From: Ovis canadensis
Taxonomy: Eukaryota; Chordata; Mammalia; Artiodactyla; Bovidae
Length of the DNA stretch: 64,000 nucleotides
Assembly: GCF_042477335.2 (NCBI RefSeq)
Contig: NC_091248.1
Coordinates: 120,674,501 to 120,738,500, forward strand
Direction of reading: 5' to 3'
A model generated the notes under the pieces. The model ran no database searches. It was not told the DNA's origin and saw nothing but the letters and a program-made list of their open reading frames with translations. Below are positions 35,179 to 47,338 of the stretch, piece by piece (position 1 is the first letter of the stretch; every line of letters starts with the position of its first letter). The position numbers and the translations under genes were made by a program.

Positions 35179-35299
35179 CCAAGAATACTGAAGTAGGTAG
35201 CCTATCCCTTCTCCAGGGCATCTTCCCAACCCAAGAATCGAACCAAGGTCTCCTGCATTGCTGGTGGATTCTTTACCAACTGAGCTATCAGGGAAGCCC
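35179..35299 (-). repeat. Truncated Bov-tA SINE
   Basis: Minus-oriented partial element abutting the previous one, ending gctatcagggaagccct. Confidence 0.8.
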
Positions 35300-36149
35300 T
35301 CTCTTGGATAAGCTGTAATCCAAATATCTTGTAAGCTCAGAGACAAAAATAATGTCTTTTGAAATGTAGACCCTATAATAGGGCTTCATAACATAAATGC
35401 CATCTAATTCAACACACTTAATGATCCAATAAGGAAATTTTCACAGGAGAGGAAGATGAGTTCCAGAGAGATTAGAAAAGGAACACAAGGTCATAAGAGC
35501 TAGTAAATTTAAACTCAAAACTCAAAGGCCTTAAAAAAGAGTGACAGTGAAAGATCGGTGGTTACCAGGGTTTGTGGGGAAAGAAGAGACAAATTAGTAG
35601 ATAAGCCCAGGGCATTTGTCAGGCAGTGAAACTATTCTGCATGATGGCTGATGACAGCGGTAATGGTTAATAAAAGGCACGACACACTTGTTAAATACCA
35701 CAGAGATGTACAACACAAAGAGAAAGTTCTAATGTAAACCATGGACTTTAGTCAATAATAATATATCAATAATAAGCATGCCACACTCATATAAATAAGA
35801 TATTTTTAATAACAGGGAAGGCTGGGGAGGAAATGGACATATACAAGAACTTTATTATCTCCTCAGTTTATATCAATCTAAAACTGCCCTAAATATTAAA
35901 ATCTATTAACTAAACCTGTTTCAGGGAGAGATCTGTTTCTGCTTATAGTCAGTGGTCAACTAACATCCAAACATTGGCTTAAGATGCTGTTTATTGCTAA
36001 GTATGAACCAAACTTGAGTTGTAAATACATCTCTATTTTTATGGCTGGAAACATTGCTGATTGACTTAGAAAATTTAAATTTTCATGCATGGGGTGAAAA
36101 AAAAAAGACAAACCCAAGTGCCTTGATTTTTTTCCTGCAACTTCTATTT
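35300..36149. other. Intergenic, AT-rich
   Basis: No gene or clear element recognised. Confidence 0.5.
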
Positions 36150-36390
36150 TTTATTCTTTTTCTTGAAGTATAGTTGATTTACAATGTTGTGTTAGCTTCT
36201 GGTTACAGCAAGGATACTCAGTTATACATAAATATATATTTATCCTTTTCCATATTCTTTTCCATCATGGTTTATTATAGAATATTGAATATAGTTCTCT
36301 GTGCTGTACAGTAGGACCTTGGCATTTATCTGTTTTATATGTAGTAGTATGTATCTGCTAATCTCAAATTCCAAGAGTCTTAACTACACC
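36150..36390 (+). repeat. Artiodactyl L1-type repeat fragment
   Basis: 'cttgaagtatagttgattta', 'ttttccatcatggtttatta' and 'atattgaatatagttctctg' are the same sequence seen again at 57145-57600. It is a common artiodactyl interspersed repeat, which I think is LINE-1-derived; the family name is not certain. Confidence 0.55.
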
Positions 36391-36660
36391 ATACTGTGAC
36401 CATACCCAGCACCATCTTGAGTGTATTTCATTGCTCTTTTTAATCCCTGTGTTGGCTCTGAGTGTCCAGCACGTATATCCACTTAATACATGGTAGACCT
36501 TAAGATGCAACAGGACCCCTGGGCGTTATTCAATACTGACTTGACTGCTTTATGTCTCTGTCTGATTTTATTCTGCAGAGTGAATGGTACTGAAAACAAA
36601 CACATGTCTGAATTGTCCTAAATGAAATGATGCCAGGAACAGAGTATTTTAAGACTTCTT

Positions 36661-36674
36661 GTGCCCCCTCGTGG
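36661..36674 (-). promoter_or_regulatory. Candidate CTCF site
   Basis: Minus strand reads CCACGAGGGGGCAC, matching 12 of 14 positions of the vertebrate CTCF core CCGCGNGGNGGCAG. It lies 1.2 kb from the TRBV30 recombination signal and 3.6 kb from the enhancer. Motif evidence only. Confidence 0.45.
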
Positions 36675-37461
36675 AACAGAAGGGACATTAGAAAAGAAAA
36701 TCTTTTTAGGAATGAGGAGGAGGAGGGAGGGATGCAGGGCTGTGGGATGAGGAAGGAGGCTCAGTTGCCAAGGTAACTATGGTATCTCTTTCCAGCCATC
36801 CCCATGAGCCTTTCTTCTCCTTTATTTCCATCCAAGTAATTTCTCTTTTTCAGGGTTTTGCCTTTACACACACATGCTCCCTTTATCCGGTCTCTTGCAT
36901 CTCTTTGATCACCATCTGCTTCTCTGCTCCCTCCATTGCTATAAGGAGAGGCAGGAGACACAATAGAATGGGAATTTTAAAAAAATCTAAAACTCAAAAC
37001 AATAATCAGTGTTCCTAAGTACACATTTCTGATGCTGACAAAATCACTCTTGTAGTCCCTACAATATCATCTTGCTCCTTCCCTGGCCCAAAGCCTCCAC
37101 AAGATGTCTATTCTTCATACAAAGAGCAAGGACAGGAGACTTTTCCAGGTGATGAAAAGTAACTAATTAGGTAACCTGAGTTGGCATCCGCAGAGTTGCT
37201 CACTGGTCCCCCGTCACATCACATCCCAGTGTGGGTGCATGCTATTCCTCTCGTCTCTCATCAGCATAGGCACAACCTCAGCCCCCAGCGTAGACCCACA
37301 GGAATGTGGGAGAAGAGGGTGATGGGCAAGGAATAGCACACTTTCAGGGCTGAAGCATGATAGCCTAGACGAGACATCCGAATGTCAGGAACTTGACCGT
37401 GTGCCTGCATGTCACCGGTTCTCTGTACATAAATCTTTTCCCTTCTCCCTGCGAACGTGGT

Positions 37462-37672
37462 GGGGCTTCCCTGGTGGCTCAGTGGTGAAGAATCCACCTG
37501 CCAGTGCAGGAGACGCGGGTTCAATCCCTGGCTTGGGAAGATCTCCTGGAGAAGGGAATGGCAACCCACTCCAGTATTCTTGCCTGAGAAATCCCATGGA
37601 CAGAGGAGCCTGGCAGGCTGCAGTCCATGGGGTCGCAAAAGAGTCAGGCACAACTGGGTGACTAAGCAAAAA
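37462..37672 (+). repeat. Bov-tA SINE
   Basis: Plus-oriented full-length Bov-tA (ggggcttccctggtggctca to tcaggcacaactgggtgact), only about 150 bp from the TRBV30 nonamer. Confidence 0.88.
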
Positions 37673-37823
37673 ACAAGAGCGTAGTTAAGTTCTTTTGGAG
37701 ACTCTGGCTTGAGTCTGTTGCCCTCACGCTGGCTGACAGTCAGAAACCCAGCGACAGACATCCTCCGCCTAGTCCCTGAGTGAGAGCTGCTGCAGGGGGT
37801 GAGGAGGGCGTGGGAGAGGATGG

Positions 37824-37862
37824 GGTTTCTGCACGGATGTCTGCCCCACCCAGTGCAGTGTG
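37824..37862 (-). other. TRBV30 23-RSS
   Basis: On the minus strand: heptamer CACACTG (37856-37862), 23-bp spacer (37833-37855), nonamer GCAGAAACC (37824-37832). It faces away from the D-J-C cassettes, so joining must invert the intervening DNA. Confidence 0.88.
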
Positions 37863-38522
37863 AGACTCCAGGCGCAGAGGTAGAAGCCAGAGTTATTGAG
37901 CTGCAGCTTCTTAGAACTCAGGATGAACTGGCCGTCCTGGGGCCTGGAAGCTTCGAAGTTCTGGAACTCCCTAGGCTCTATCTGGTCAACACCAACAGAG
38001 GAGAAGAGCAGCTGGAGGCTCCCCCCTGCCTCCTGCCGGTACCAGTACAGGGTGGGGCTTGATGTCCCCTTCACGGTGCACTCCAGAGAGAGCGGGCTGC
38101 CTGCAGGCTGCACCCTGGTGGATGGCCATTGATGGATGGTCTGAGCTCTGACTCCTGCGGGAAGCATAAAAGGCCATTTAGGTGGAAGAAACCCACCCCA
38201 GCTCACCTTCCCATCCTGAGAGAGGGGTGGTTCAAAGCCCTTCCATGGCTCAGGCATACAGAAATCATCATGGGGAGTAGACTGGGAGGGTCCATGGGCA
38301 AGAAGAGACCAAGAAAGCAAACTCCTTCCTGGAGATGGAGAAAACCAAGACTCAGCACACCAGCCACCAAGACTAAACTCCCATATTCATTCCAGACCAC
38401 TGAAGGCGTGTACCAAACGGAGTCAACCAAAAGCTAAGGCTCTGGATTCAGACAGTGAGCTCTTGAGAGGAGAACCCACCTAAGAAAGTGCCCAGAAGAA
38501 GGGCCAGCAGACAGCAGGGCAT
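37863..38522 (-). CDS. TRBV30: TCR beta variable segment 30, inverted
   Basis: V-beta segment in reverse orientation downstream of TRBC2, as TRBV30 is in human and Trbv31 in mouse. Leader exon 38522-38480 encodes MPCCLLALLLGTFL plus a split glycine codon (human pattern MLCSLLALLLGTFFG). Donor gt is at 38479-38478. V exon 38154-37863 follows an acceptor cccgcag and begins GVRAQTIHQWPSTRVQP. It has the first cysteine in SLECTV, the tryptophan in LYWYRQ, and the second cysteine in GFYLCAWS just before the 23-RSS. The frame is open throughout. It keeps the short CAWS end typical of TRBV30 and the ILSSKKL stretch. Apparently functional. Confidence 0.95.
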
Positions 38523-38669
38523 AACTGCAGGCAACCTTCAGTTCGCAAGTGCGGTTGACACTCCTTCTCTGGGCCCAGGGGTGGCCAAGTCCCTCCCACT
38601 TGGAGATCACAGAGTACAGAGCATGTATCCCCTCAAGCTGGGGAGGAAAGGCTTGTCTTTTCTTAAACG

Positions 38670-38682
38670 TGTGATGAGTCAT
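38670..38682 (-). promoter_or_regulatory. Possible CRE/AP-1-like element of the TRBV30 promoter
   Basis: Minus strand reads ATGACTCATCAC about 150 bp upstream of the TRBV30 start codon. Many TRBV promoters carry a CRE-like decamer in this range. This one is AP-1-like rather than a clean match. Confidence 0.3.
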
Positions 38683-39164
38683 CCGTCCTCCCTGGGAAGC
38701 AGCTTTACCCTGCGCTAGTTATCTTTATTGAAATCTTGCTGAAGTCCTGGTATGTAAATATATTTTATGACTCATTATTTACCTGTAAACAAGAGATGAC
38801 TCCCTGGGTCCCCCAGGAGACCGTCAGAGAAACAATGCCAGCAGGATGATTAAAGGGGATTTTAGTCTGTCTGAAGCCAGAAGCCAGCTAGAGGACATGT
38901 CACCTGATAGCTGAAAAGTAGATAAAAGCAGATGGAGGCTCTAGAGATTTAGGTCTTCAGGGTATTCAAAGCAGAAAGGCTCAGCTCTGAGGGGAGGAAG
39001 CTGCTCTGACAGCCAATCAAGGGATGTGCATCCTCTTCATCTCCAGCAGACAGGACTGGAGACCTGAATGGGCAGGACCCACTGCTGAACAGATTGAAGT
39101 TGGCTTCTATGCTTCATGTGCCTCTAACAGCCTCACTAGACCGAACTGTCCCCTAAGAGCCGAC

Positions 39165-39397
39165 ATATTGGAACAGACCCTGATGCTGGGAAAGATTGAA
39201 GGCAGGAGGAGAGTGAATGACCGAAGATGAGATGGTTGGATGGCCTCATCGACTCGATGGAATGAGTTTGAGCAAGCTCAGGGAGACAGTGAAGGACAGG
39301 GAAGCCTGGTGTGCTGCGCAAACTCACATCCTTTGAGTTGGTGATGCAGTCCATGGGGTCACAAAGAGGCGGACACGACTTAGCGACTAAACAACAG
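39165..39397 (+). repeat. BovB LINE 3' fragment
   Basis: Plus-oriented: 'gatgctgggaaagattgaag', then 'gatggttggatggcctcatc', then 'ggcggacacgacttagcgac'. Confidence 0.8.
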
Positions 39398-39517
39398 CAA
39401 GTGCAACATGGGTAGAGGAAAACAGAGGCCTTGGAATCAAATAGATCTGGGTTCTTAGGGACCCTCAGGAAACACTCATCCTCAGCACTCTCAGCTGTAA
39501 AATGAAAAGGATTGTAA

Positions 39518-40111
39518 TACAGAAAGTCCCCTAAGTCTGAACCTTCAAGTTGTGAACTTTCAAACATGCGAATCTGTGTTCCATCGGCATTAGGCATGAG
39601 TGAAACTGCAGCTTGCCCTTTGTCTCCTATTGCCGACGCCCCTTCAGCTCTACCATCTCACACCTCCTCTTCCTCCTCCAGCCAGTTCACTCCCTCCTTC
39701 CCGCCTGTTCACTCAATGCCAGCCCAGGTATGCCAGTATCGTACTGCACTACTGCACCTTTCAAGGTACTATACTGTAAGATTAAAAATGTTTACTTTAA
39801 CTACATTACTTTTCTTGTGGCTTTTTTCTTTCTATTGTTTTCATTCTTATTCTTCTGCAACAACCTTTTTGATTTCAACTTTTGAATACAGACGATTTTG
39901 TTTTTTAAAGAATACAGTCTCAAATTTTAAGTTAGTTTATTTTGTATGTTTGTTTGTTTTGATGTATTATATGTGCAAAAAGTATTGTACATCTACTACA
40001 GTGCAGTATCATATAGCTGATTGTGTTACGCAGCTACCTAGGGTAACTTTGTTGGACTTAACAAACGTGCTCTTGGAACAGAACTTGTTCGTATGTCAGG
40101 GACTTACTGTA
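39518..40111. mobile_element. Mariner/pogo-like DNA transposon remnant
   Basis: About 590 bp flanked by TA dinucleotides. The ends form imperfect terminal inverted repeats: cagaaagtcccctaagt at the left, and cagtaagtccctgacat on the opposite strand at the right. Inside there is no transposase frame. TA target sites and inverted ends suggest a non-autonomous Tc1/mariner-superfamily (Tigger-like) element; the exact family is not known to me. Confidence 0.5.
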
Positions 40112-40607
40112 CCTACAAATGGTTGAACATGCGTCTTGCCTGAAGCACTCTTACAAGTGTTGGCTGTTTGGGGTACCTCAGTGCCTTTGGTAAAGAGTAG
40201 GAGATGGACCGTGGGATGGGATGGGATGGAGGGTGGGGCTGGGAGAATGACAGAGACACGAGAAGCATTGCCAAGCCACCAGTTCACAGCAGCTAAGGAT
40301 GACAATCTGCTTGCCAGCTGGTATAACCTCGTTCTACTGAGGTTCTAGTCACAGGACCCCAAGATCCCTGGAGGACAGCCAACAGGTCCCTGGAAACCTC
40401 CACTTCTCTCTGCCTTTGCCAGGCCTGTCCTCCAAAGGATTCATTTTCAAAATGCTTACTTAGTTAGGGCTGGATGTGGTGGAATGGTTTACGGTGAGCT
40501 CCTGGGAAACGGAGCTGTGGAAGTGGCCTAACAGGGAGAATAAACCCGAAGGCAATCAGGCATGTGTGACACTTCCCCATTTCATCAGGGTCTAGGGATG
40601 CACGGAG
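40112..40607. other. Intergenic, no gene seen
   Basis: Short frames only; nothing recognised. Confidence 0.5.
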
Positions 40608-40852
40608 TCCCCTGGTGGCTCAGCTGGTAAAGAATCCACTTGCAGTGCGGGAGACCTGGTTCGTCCCTGGGTTGGGAAGATCACTGGAGGAAGACACGAG
40701 AACCCATTCCAGTACTCTTGCCTGGCAAATCCTAATGGACAGAGGAGTCTGGTGGGCTATAGTCCATGGGGTCGCAAAGAGTCAGACATGTCTGAATGAC
40801 TAAGAGTCAGACATGTCTGAATGACTAAGAGTCAGACATGTCTGAATGACTA
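40608..40852 (+). repeat. Bov-tA SINE with triplicated end
   Basis: Plus-oriented Bov-tA. Its last 25 bp (beginning agagtcagacatgtctgaat) are repeated three times in perfect tandem at 40778-40852. Confidence 0.9.
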
Positions 40853-42477
40853 ATCACAGCCCAGCACAATGATGTACAAGATTTGTTATTGTCACTGAAG
40901 CTGCAGGAACACAATTTAAAATTAATGTTGCAGTTCTTGCTTCCAACAGAGTTATGGCCACAGCACATGTGTTTGGCTGGCATTTGAATGCACCATATTT
41001 GTGGGAAAGTGTTTTGGCTTTTGATCTTTCCCAGATTTAATGAGTCCTTTAATGCTACTGACGTACATGATAATCAATCAAGAAGTAAGCATAGTGTGGA
41101 TTCCATGAACACTTGGAACATATGATGAAAAATAGCTATAGCCAACTACAATTGTTCAATCTGTTTTTATCAGCCTGTTAATGGGACTCAGTATGCCTCT
41201 GTGCTTGTCAGATTGGCATGGTTGAACCCAAGAGGGGGTATGTGCCTCTTCTCTCCTTTTCTGTCCCCTTCTGCCCTTCATCTTTGCTCCTGGGATTTTT
41301 GTTGAGTTATTCCTGAGTGGGGCGGTGGGCAGAGGGAGGGTAGACGGAGGGTGGCAGCAGATACAGGGAGGGCAGACTTGTTCTTGCTTTGGACAGGACC
41401 ACGTCATGCCCTCATTTGGCTGGCAAGCTCTCACTCCAGTGAAAGCTGTGTGGGTCCTGCTGAGCCCACGAGAGCTGATGTAACTCATGGGCTGCCTTGG
41501 CTCAGTGCCACTGCCAAGCATAGAAAGCGCTGCGATCTTCCTCCCTCGAGATGGCACAGCAGATTGAAGAGACTTATCAGTCAGATGAGAGTAGCCAGCT
41601 GGCTCCTGACTCCCTGATCATTGTCACAACTCAGTAGCTTGGAGCCCCTTCCATATGGCTGATGCCACAGAAAAATATCTCATCATTCTCCACTCCCATC
41701 TGTAATACTGCTTATTCATCCAGTTTATCCAATTCATTCATATATTGAAACGTGGATGAGGATATGGTCCCTCTACTCTGACAGGAGATCTCTTAGAGGC
41801 GGGAGCCACATCTCTGGGCCCTGAAGATGGTCAGCCTGAGAAGCTGGGCTGAAGGTCACACTGAGCTCTGACAGCTCTCTCCTTGCCCTTCCCCTGGACG
41901 CTTTCTTGGATGGGTGTTCTTCTCTCTGGCAAGCCTCCCTCAAAGCCTTCGGTTACCATGTTGGGTTTCACTCCCCAACACTGAATTCTTAATGACAGGA
42001 TGAAGGGCTATAGATGAAGAGAATGGCAATACATTGAACTCTTCCCTTTTTAATTTAAAAACTGAAATCTCTCTAAACAAGAGTTGGCAGACATCGGAAG
42101 ATACTTTGAGGGTCTGTTTGTTCCTCTACACAAGCAGTAAAAATTATATGGGCTGAGGGGAAGAGAGGAGAGTCACCCAAGATGTTCGCAAGTCTCCCCA
42201 ACCTCTGTCCTCTCTGGGTGCTGCCCCTACCTGGCTGTATCTTGTTTTGGGTTTTTTTGGTGTGTGTGTGGATAACTTTTATTTCTTTTAAATGATGAAA
42301 GTATGATAACACATTGACGGGAGACGTAGACAATACAGATCAAGACTACATATAGTTGCATTACATATTAAAATTAATTTTTAAGTAGATAAATTGAGTT
42401 TTTTTCCATTGGAGATTTAATATCAAACCCTCAAAAATTAATAGAATGAATATACAGATAAGTAGAAGGATATTCTG
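40853..42477. other. Intergenic, no gene seen
   Basis: Nothing recognised on either strand. Confidence 0.5.
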
Positions 42478-42682
42478 TGCTGTTCTTAGTCGCACAGTCA
42501 TGTCTGACTCTTTGTGACCCCGTGGAACCTGCCAGGCTCCTCTATCCATGGGGATTCTCCAGGCAAGTATACTGGAATGGGTAGCCATGCCCTCTTCCAG
42601 GGGATCTTCCCAACCCAGGGATAGAATCCAGGTCTCCCACATTGCAGGCAGATTCTTTACCAACTGAGCAATAGGGAAGCCC
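42478..42682 (-). repeat. Bov-tA SINE
   Basis: Minus-oriented, 'cttagtcgcacagtcatgtc' to 'gagcaatagggaagcccaag'. Confidence 0.85.
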
Positions 42683-42801
42683 AAGAACACTGGAGTGGGC
42701 AGCCTATTCCATCTCCAGAGGATCTTTCCGACCCAGGAATCAAACCAGGGTCTCCTGCAATACAGGCGGATTCGTTACCAGCTGAGCCATCAGGGGAGCC
42801 C
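42683..42801 (-). repeat. Truncated Bov-tA SINE
   Basis: Minus-oriented partial copy abutting the previous one, ending gagccatcaggggagccc. The same head-on-tail pairing is seen at 34988-35299. Confidence 0.8.
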
Positions 42802-43057
42802 ATAGAGGTATACAGTAGACCTGAAAAGCACTGTGAATCAATTCAACATAATTATGATCTATACACTTTTCACACAACAGTAGGATACAAATTCTATTCA
42901 AGTTCCCACAGACTATAAACTATGACACGCTGGAACATATCCAGTATTTTATGTACAAGGACATAAAACAAAGTGAAAAACGTTCATGGTCTAAAGGTAT
43001 TGAAACCATACAGAGTCTGTTCTCTTACCACGGTGCGATAATGTTCTGGCTACGTCT

Positions 43058-43294
43058 TTTTTAATATTGATTTTTATTTATTTATTTGTCTGCACCAGAT
43101 CTTAGTTTTGGCACGTGGATCTTCGATCTTCATTGCAGAATGTGGAATCTTTTAATTGCAGCATGTGGGATCTTTAGTCACAGCATGCAAACTTAGTTGC
43201 AGCATGCCAGATCTAATTCCCAGATCAGGGATCGAACCCAGTCCACCTACAGCGGGAGTGCAGAGTCTTAGCCACTGGACCACCCGGGGAGGCC
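43058..43294 (-). repeat. tRNA-Glu SINE, CHR type
   Basis: Minus-oriented; T-rich tail at 43058, body with 'ttgcagcatgtgggatcttt'-type repeats, and a head at 43294 (accacccggggaggcc). Confidence 0.7.
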
Positions 43295-44367
43295 CTGGCT
43301 ACATCTTGCTCAGGGAAAGAGAAGGGAGAGAGGTGAGGAGGGCAGAACTGGAAGCTCAGAAGTTCAGAGGGCAGATAATTATGCTAATATTCGGGCTGGG
43401 GAGAATAAGACTCTGGGTCCCTGTTTGCCACACCAGAGATCAAAGCAGAATAATGCCTCCCAAGGATGCCAACCTCCTACTTCCCAGAACCTATAAATAT
43501 GTTGAGTTACACTGTGAAGTGGAATTCAGGTTGAAGGTAGAATTAAGACTTCTAATCAATTAAGTTTAAAACAGGGGAATTATCTTGGATTATCCAGGTG
43601 TGCTTTATGTAATCGTTGATGTCATTAAGCCTAAAACCTTTGAGCAAGAAAGAGATTACTCCCAATTATGATGATCTTACTTTCATGTAAGAGACAGACT
43701 GAGTCGGCATAGAATTTAAGACTGAGAAAAACAAGAGAGCAAAAAACAGGAAAGAAGGAAAGTGTTGACAAAGATACACAGGCTCAAAGTACAGAACCTA
43801 GGTGAAGAACAGGAAAAGACTGGTTTAGGGGGAGTAGAAAATAATGCAAGAAGATAGGCTACAGTGAAATAGTTTTGAGAAATTGGACAACAGGTGGCAC
43901 AAGACAGAGATCCCCAAGAGAAATGAAATAAATGAGGTGGCCCTATGACAGCCCCAGCTTACTGTCTTGAGAACTATCTCAGGTATCAGTGCTGAAAACT
44001 GGAAACTGACTGTCTCTCTGAGTTAAGACTCGAGTTTGGAGCTTAAAGAGTGGCCAGAATCTAAAGTGGCTAAAATCCCAGGACAGAGAGAGGAAAGCTG
44101 GAAGAAAAAGAGCTCCAGAATCCACAGAGGGTTCTTAGTGATTCCTCAGCTGTTGTGATAAGTTCATGCATCTAAGGAAACTACTGTCAGGTAGGGAAAG
44201 GCCACTGGGAATGATCAGGCAGAATCGTCCCAGAGCTCACATCCAGCTCGAAATAGAGGATGTTTCTACCAGCAAGATTGGAGGGCATTGGGTAGAATTC
44301 TCAGAAGAGTACTGCTCAGTAGTGGATGCAAATTAGGTTTTGACTAAAGTCTTTTCTAAAGCTATAA
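43295..44367. other. Intergenic, no gene seen
   Basis: Nothing recognised. Confidence 0.5.
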
Positions 44368-44858
44368 CATACCTAGACAGTGTATTAAAAAGCAGAGACA
44401 TCACTTTGCTGACAAAGGTCTGTATAACCAAAGCTATAATTTTTCCAGTAGTCATATACTGCTATGAGAGTTGGACCGTAAAGAAGGCTGAGCACTGATG
44501 AACTGACACTTTTGAATTGTGGTGAGGAGACTCCTGAGAGTCCCTTGGACTGCAAGGAGATCAAACCAGTCAATACTAAAGGAAATCAACCCTGAATATT
44601 TACTAGAAGTACTGATGCTGATGCTCCAATACTTTGGCCACCTGATACAAAGAACTGACTCATTGGAAAAGACTCTGATACTAGGAAAGATTGAGGGCAG
44701 GAGGAGAAAGGGGCAACAGAGGATGAGACGGTTGGACGGCATTACCGACTCAATGGACATGAGTCTGAGAAAACTCTGAGAGACAGTGAAGGACAGGGAA
44801 GCCTGGCATGCTGGATGGCAGAGTCGTAGACGACTCAGAGACTGAGCAACAGACAAGG
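44368..44858 (+). repeat. BovB LINE 3' fragment
   Basis: Plus-oriented, about 490 bp of the 3' end: 'gtattaaaaagcagagacat', then 'cctgaatatttactagaagt', then 'gatgagacggttggacggca'. Confidence 0.85.
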
Positions 44859-45202
44859 CTTTTCTAGACACAACTTACAAGCCTTCAAAGCTAGGCTTGG
44901 AAACATCAAACTGTTTCCACAGAATTTAATTGAGTCACAAAACAAAGTTCACAATTTTTAAAAGAAATGCAAATATACCAGCATCTAGCAACATAAAGTT
45001 CAAATATCTGACATCCAATATTTAAAAAAAATCAGACCCTCTTCAGAAGATCCACATTTAGTATTTAGCAAAGTACTCTCAGAGCATAAATGTAAAAAAA
45101 CTATCTGAAATTGGGAAAATAACTCCCCCCCAAAGATTAAGGAAACCAGGACCTGAATTAAACTTAGGGCCAGGAAGATTGCATATACTAACCCAAGTAT
45201 TA

Positions 45203-45392
45203 GTTGCTCAGTCTGACTTTTTGCGATCCCGTAGGCTGTAGCCTGCCAGGCTCCTTTGTCCATGGGATTTCCCAGGCAAGAATGCTGGAGTGGGTTGCAT
45301 TCCCTTCTTCAGGGGATCTTCCCGACCTAGGGATCGTGTATCTCCCATATTGCAAGTGGATTCTTTACTGCCTGAGCCACCAGAAAAGCCTG
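45203..45392 (-). repeat. Bov-tA SINE
   Basis: Minus-oriented and diverged; 'tagttgctcagtctgacttt' to the head 'gccaccagaaaagcc'. Confidence 0.8.
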
Positions 45393-45699
45393 AGTATACT
45401 AATCAGCCAGACTAAAAAAAATTAAGATTCATGGGGCATTGGGTAGAGAACTCAGAAGTGTTTTGACTTAGAAATGGAAAATATCCTAGACTATATGCTG
45501 CTCTGGTGCCACCTAACAAATATTTAAAGCCAGACAATTAAAAAAAAAAATCACATTGTTTCCAAGTGGCTTCACTGTGTCCTAAAACAGAGCCCCCAAA
45601 TATGTATAGGAATATAAAAATTCCAACACAAAGGTAAAATTCAATGTGTGGCATGCAATAAAAAAATTACCAGGCATGCAAAGCAGAAATATATAATTC

Positions 45700-46440
45700 A
45701 TAATGAGAAAAATGAATTAATCAAAACTAACCCAGAAGTGACACAGATACCAGAATTAGAAGACAAAGATGTAAAAATGGCTATTATAACGGTGTCCCAT
45801 ATGTTCAAGATGCAAGAGGAAAAACTGAACATGCTAAGTAGAGACATAGAAGACATATTTTTTTAAAGCATCAAATCAAGCTTTCTAGAGAGGAAAACTA
45901 CAATGTCTGAGATGGAAAAAATGTACTATATGAGATAAATGGCAGATTAGACAATGCAGAAGAAAATATAAAACTTTAAGGTAAAGCATTAAAAATAAGC
46001 TAAAATGAAATAGAGTTTTTGAAAAGTAAATAGGCCATCCAGAGTGGCAGGACAACTTCAAGTAGCCTAATATACTCGAAATTGGAGTCCTAGAAAAAAG
46101 AGGAAAGAGATGAGAAGAAAGAAAAAATTTAGAAGAAATCATGACTAAAAAATTTCAAAACTGGATGAAACTATAAATCTAAGAAGTCTGACAAAACCAA
46201 GGACAAGAAACACATGTATACACCAAAGAATACCACAGTCAAATTGTTCAAAACTGTTGTTAGAGAGAAGATCTTAAAGGCAGCCAGAGAATAAAGACAT
46301 GTTTTATACAGCAGAACAAAGTAAGGAAGACAAAAGAATTCTTGAACTATTTCTTAAAATAGTACAAGTGAGAAGACAGTAAGTTACATCTTTAGGGTGC
46401 TGAAGGAAAATATGGTCAATCTATCATTCTCTACCAAGTG
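45700..46440 (+). repeat. Ancient L1-family (HAL1-like) ORF1 relic
   Basis: 'aaagatgtaaaaatggctat', 'atgttcaagatgcaagagga', 'aaaactacaatgtctgagat' and 'gatcttaaaggcagccagag' follow in order, as in mammalian HAL1/L1 ORF1 remnants. The reading frame is broken by many stops. Borders are approximate. Confidence 0.6.
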
Positions 46441-46959
46441 AAAGCTTCATAAAATCCTTCTTAAACACATCTGTTCTTTCGCCAAATTTCCATTCTGGAT
46501 ACCAGCTGCCTGTTCCCTCCTCTTTCTTTCCACGGCCTCTCCCATCTTAAATTGCTTCATCCTGAACTTCCCCAAACAAAGAGCTCTTGAAGAGAATAGC
46601 CAGCAAAACAAAAGTGTGATGGATCAGTCTCACTTAGAAATTAATTTCATGACCAACGTTTTTTTTTAAATATAAGCTTGATCTTTTCTGATGTTACCTT
46701 CTCATCTAGCCTCCTTCAGGGGATGTGAGTCATCAAAGTGTTTAGTAGGCAAAATAAATCTCTATGAAGGGAGAATTCTGTTACTTGGATAATAATATTT
46801 TCTTCTTCTCGTTCCCTATACAATAATTTATAAAATCACAAGGATTGATTTGGAAGAGAGGGAAATAATAAGTGTAATTTAGTGCTTTGAACTTGAAGTT
46901 ACAGAGGTCTGATTCAAGGGGGAAAATACAATGAAAGAGTGGATTTTTAATGACACATT

Positions 46960-47085
46960 CCTGGGTCAGGAAGATCCCCTGGAGAAGGGATAGGCTACCC
47001 ACTCCAGTATTCTGGCCTGGAGAGTTCCATGGACCGTATAGTCCATGGGGTCACAAAGAGTCAAACATGACTGAGTCACACTTTC
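46960..47085 (+). repeat. Truncated Bov-tA SINE
   Basis: Plus-oriented, missing the tRNA-like head ('cctgggtcaggaagatcccc' to 'caaacatgactgagtcacac'). Confidence 0.8.
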
Positions 47086-47338
47086 AGAACTGGGGATAGC
47101 GATTTGAGAGTCATTTACATGGAGACAACAGTTGAAACTTTGGAGTGGGTGAGATTTCCAAAGTAACAGGTGAAGGTAAAGCACAAAGTTACAAAAACAG
47201 AAATCAATGCTTTCTTAGCCAAGAAAAGAAAAAATGCTTGAGGAAGAAAGAAGGTAATCCTAGGGGTAAGAAAGAATGGGAAGCTGTCATGGGAGCTAAG
47301 AGAAGATGCTAACTAAAAAGAGATGGTATTGGTACTTG

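Noticed and set aside
37769-38320. Contiguous 183-residue frame starting inside the TRBV30 intron
   Set aside because: The real gene uses a separate leader exon at 38522-38480. The apparent upstream start is intronic, and the end past 37863 reads into the RSS.
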